Shown here piece by piece: positions 63,026 to 64,000 of a stretch of DNA of 64,000 nucleotides. The stretch is from an uncultured Desulfovibrio sp. (lineage in GTDB: Bacteria > Desulfobacterota > Desulfovibrionia > Desulfovibrionales > Desulfovibrionaceae): positions 33,339-97,338 of the forward strand of contig NZ_CALUWS010000004.1 in the NCBI RefSeq assembly GCF_944324525.1, given 5' to 3'. The notes under the pieces are model-generated. The model was not told the origin of the DNA and searched no databases. It saw only the letters and a program-made list of their open reading frames with translations. Position 1 is the stretch's first letter. The number at the start of each line of letters is the position of its first letter. The position numbers and the translations under genes were made by a program.

Positions 63026-63089
63026 GACACGCCTCCCGAAAAATGGATGGCCTACTGTGCGCCTTTGGCCATCGGTTGTCCAGAGAATA

Positions 63090-63105
63090 GTTTGGTCAAT
63101 CAAAC
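63090..63105. promoter_or_regulatory. Short dyad upstream of the permease gene
   Basis: GTTTG-GTCAAT-CAAAC, about 65 bases before the start; could be a regulator site (for instance LysR type). Assignment by eye. Confidence 0.3.
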
Positions 63106-63184
63106 AGTTTTTTTGTCCGATGGCTGTTCTCGCGGACCTCAGGGGAGTGCCTTTGGCTTGCGTCTTGTTTTTACTTGCTGCGCT

Positions 63185-63392
63185 GGATTGCGGCTTCAGC
63201 CCGACATCGGGACATGGTCGCCTCCCGGCGAGCGGAAGAATTCTTGGGCTTTTCGTTTTTTTTGCCGCGGATTGCGGCTTCGGCCCGGCATCCGGGCTTG
63301 GTCGCCTCCCGGCGAGCGGAAGAATTCTTGGGCTTTTCTTTTTTTTGCCGCGGATTGCGGCTTCGGCCCGGCATCCGGGCTTGGTCGCCTGC
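63185..63392 (+). repeat. Tandem repeat, about 2.5 copies of an 83-84 bp unit
   Basis: Units begin GGATTGCGGCTTC at 63185, 63269 and 63352. Each complete unit contains an imperfect or perfect CCCGG..CCGGG hairpin, GGTCGCCTCCCGGCGAGCGG, AAGAATTCTTGGGC and a pyrimidine tract (CTTTTCGTTTTTTTT or CTTTTCTTTTTTTT). The first unit is the most diverged. No convincing gene covers it. Confidence 0.85.
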
Positions 63393-63811
63393 GCGGCGGG
63401 CGGCAGGGGACAGGGGCTTGCCAGCCCCTTGCCCCCTACGACCCCCTACCCCGCCTTGGGACAGCCCCCCGTCACGGGCTGCATGCGGACGACAGGTCTC
63501 CCCCCGCTCTCCTCTCTGCCGCGCGTCATATGGCATCGCCCTCCCGCTGTCCCGCTCCCCGCGGGACGAGCGTCCGGGCGGCGTCGGAGCTTCCGCGCCT
63601 TGGGCGCGGCGATCTCCTCCGCGCCATGACGCGCTTGCTCCATCAAGCAAGATGATGGGAAGCACTCAGGACCACGGGCAGCACGTTGCCTAAAGGCTGG
63701 GGCAAGGAGGAATTTCCTTATTGGGCCGGAGCAATGGCTGAAGGCCGGCTGGGACGCCACAAAAAGAGACTATGCGTGCCGTTGAAAGCTTAGCCTGCGC
63801 ACGGGGGCTTA
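63393..63811. other. Gene-poor region with possible coding remnants
   Basis: No complete gene is supported. A plus-strand open stretch (63656-63793) encodes protein-like sequence such as LPKGWGKEEFPYWAGAMAEG, but has no good start signal. It may be the tail of a decayed or transferred gene. Confidence 0.3.
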
Positions 63812-64000
63812 CTACTTGCCGCCAGGCGGCAGGAGCATCTGCTTTTTCTCGTCATGCAGCCGGGGGACCATCGGTCTGGGGAGGGGCTGCGGGGAACCTT
63901 TCCCTGTCATCCTCCCTGACAAGGTTTTTTGCGGGATGGATGGGGGGCGCGGGGGGAAGGAAGGGGGCTTTTTTGCAAAAAAGCCCCCTTCCTTCCCCCC
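63812..64000 (-). CDS. Possible C-terminal end of a gene entering from outside the window (minus strand)
   Basis: A frame is open from the window edge to TAG at 63812-63814 and ends PRLHDEKKQMLLPPGGK. It passes through the 50-bp palindrome, which argues against it; the part from about 63920 down is more protein-like than the rest. No family was recognised. Confidence 0.2.
   Translation of the reverse strand, partial: GGKEGGFFAKKPPSFPPRPPSIPQKTLSGRMTGKGSPQPLPRPMVPRLHDEKKQMLLPPGGK
63951..64000. repeat. 50-bp perfect palindrome at the window edge
   Basis: Two 25-base arms, each with GGGGGG, AAGGAA, GGGGGC and a run of six T (or the complement), with no unpaired loop (centre GC). As RNA it forms a very stable hairpin with an internal A/T segment and could end transcription from either side. 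It may continue beyond base 64000. Confidence 0.85.

Overview
The window is a high-GC, gene-dense stretch of bacterial chromosome. Its gene content points to a sulfate-reducing deltaproteobacterium of the Desulfovibrio group. The markers are the siroheme-dependent alternative heme pathway (AhbC, HemB, AhbD and an AhbA/B-type decarboxylase), an Rnf complex preceded by a decaheme cytochrome c, a class I hybrid cluster protein next to a CRP/FNR-type HcpR-like regulator, and a flavoredoxin-like protein. The species was not determined.

Layout. 1-9.2 kb (+): the 3' part of alaS, then the heme genes, interrupted by a phase-variable membrane sulfatase/phosphoglycerol-transferase-like gene carrying a (TC)16 tract, then a dihydrolipoamide-dehydrogenase-like gene. 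9.4-10.5 kb (-): a response regulator with an HD-GYP domain. 10.6-14.5 kb (+): two tandem paralogous GT-B/CDP-glycerol-transferase-like genes with identical 3' segments, then a 64-codon gene with its own strong promoter. 14.8-18.8 kb: a fosmidomycin-resistance-type MFS exporter, an alkyl-DNA methyltransferase, small Desulfovibrio-type proteins and a TPR protein. 18.9-25.3 kb (+): tamA-tamB. 25.3-27.7 kb (+): hisH-hisF-larE. 28-30.2 kb (+): fadL and a SAM methyltransferase. 30.6-37.9 kb (-): a three-gene unit of TPR protein, a giant pseudo-hybrid histidine kinase and cardiolipin synthase. 38.1-44.9 kb (-): decaheme cytochrome-rnfCDGEAB-apbE. 45.2-46.6 kb (-): an alanine/glycine:cation symporter. 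47.4-52.8 kb (-): a housekeeping run (a 36-codon basic protein, fmdB, purB, pyrE, L,D-transpeptidase, coiled-coil membrane protein). 52.9-59.6 kb: an MFS transporter divergent from hcp-hcpR-flavodoxin-PPOX-flavoredoxin-DUF362. 59.9-63.0 kb (-): an exported amidohydrolase and an AEC permease. 63.1-64.0 kb: non-coding sequence with tandem repeats and a 50-bp perfect palindrome at the window edge.

How the parts work together. HemB supplies porphobilinogen, and AhbA/B, AhbC and AhbD turn siroheme into heme, which the multiheme cytochromes of this organism need; the decaheme cytochrome beside rnf is one consumer. ApbE attaches FMN to Rnf subunits. The hcp unit looks like a nitrosative-stress and flavin-redox module under a CRP-type regulator; two TGTGA-N6-TCACA palindromes sit upstream of hcp and a third lies upstream of the amidohydrolase.

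The most unusual items are: the dinucleotide-repeat switch inside the heme cluster; a pseudo-hybrid kinase that appears to have lost every phosphotransfer residue; a five-copy family of intergenic hairpin repeats, all in one orientation; the paralog pair with a conversion tract; and signs that this Rnf lacks the usual NADH-site residues of RnfC and the flavinylation threonine of RnfD. All assignments come from reading the sequence; no database search was possible.
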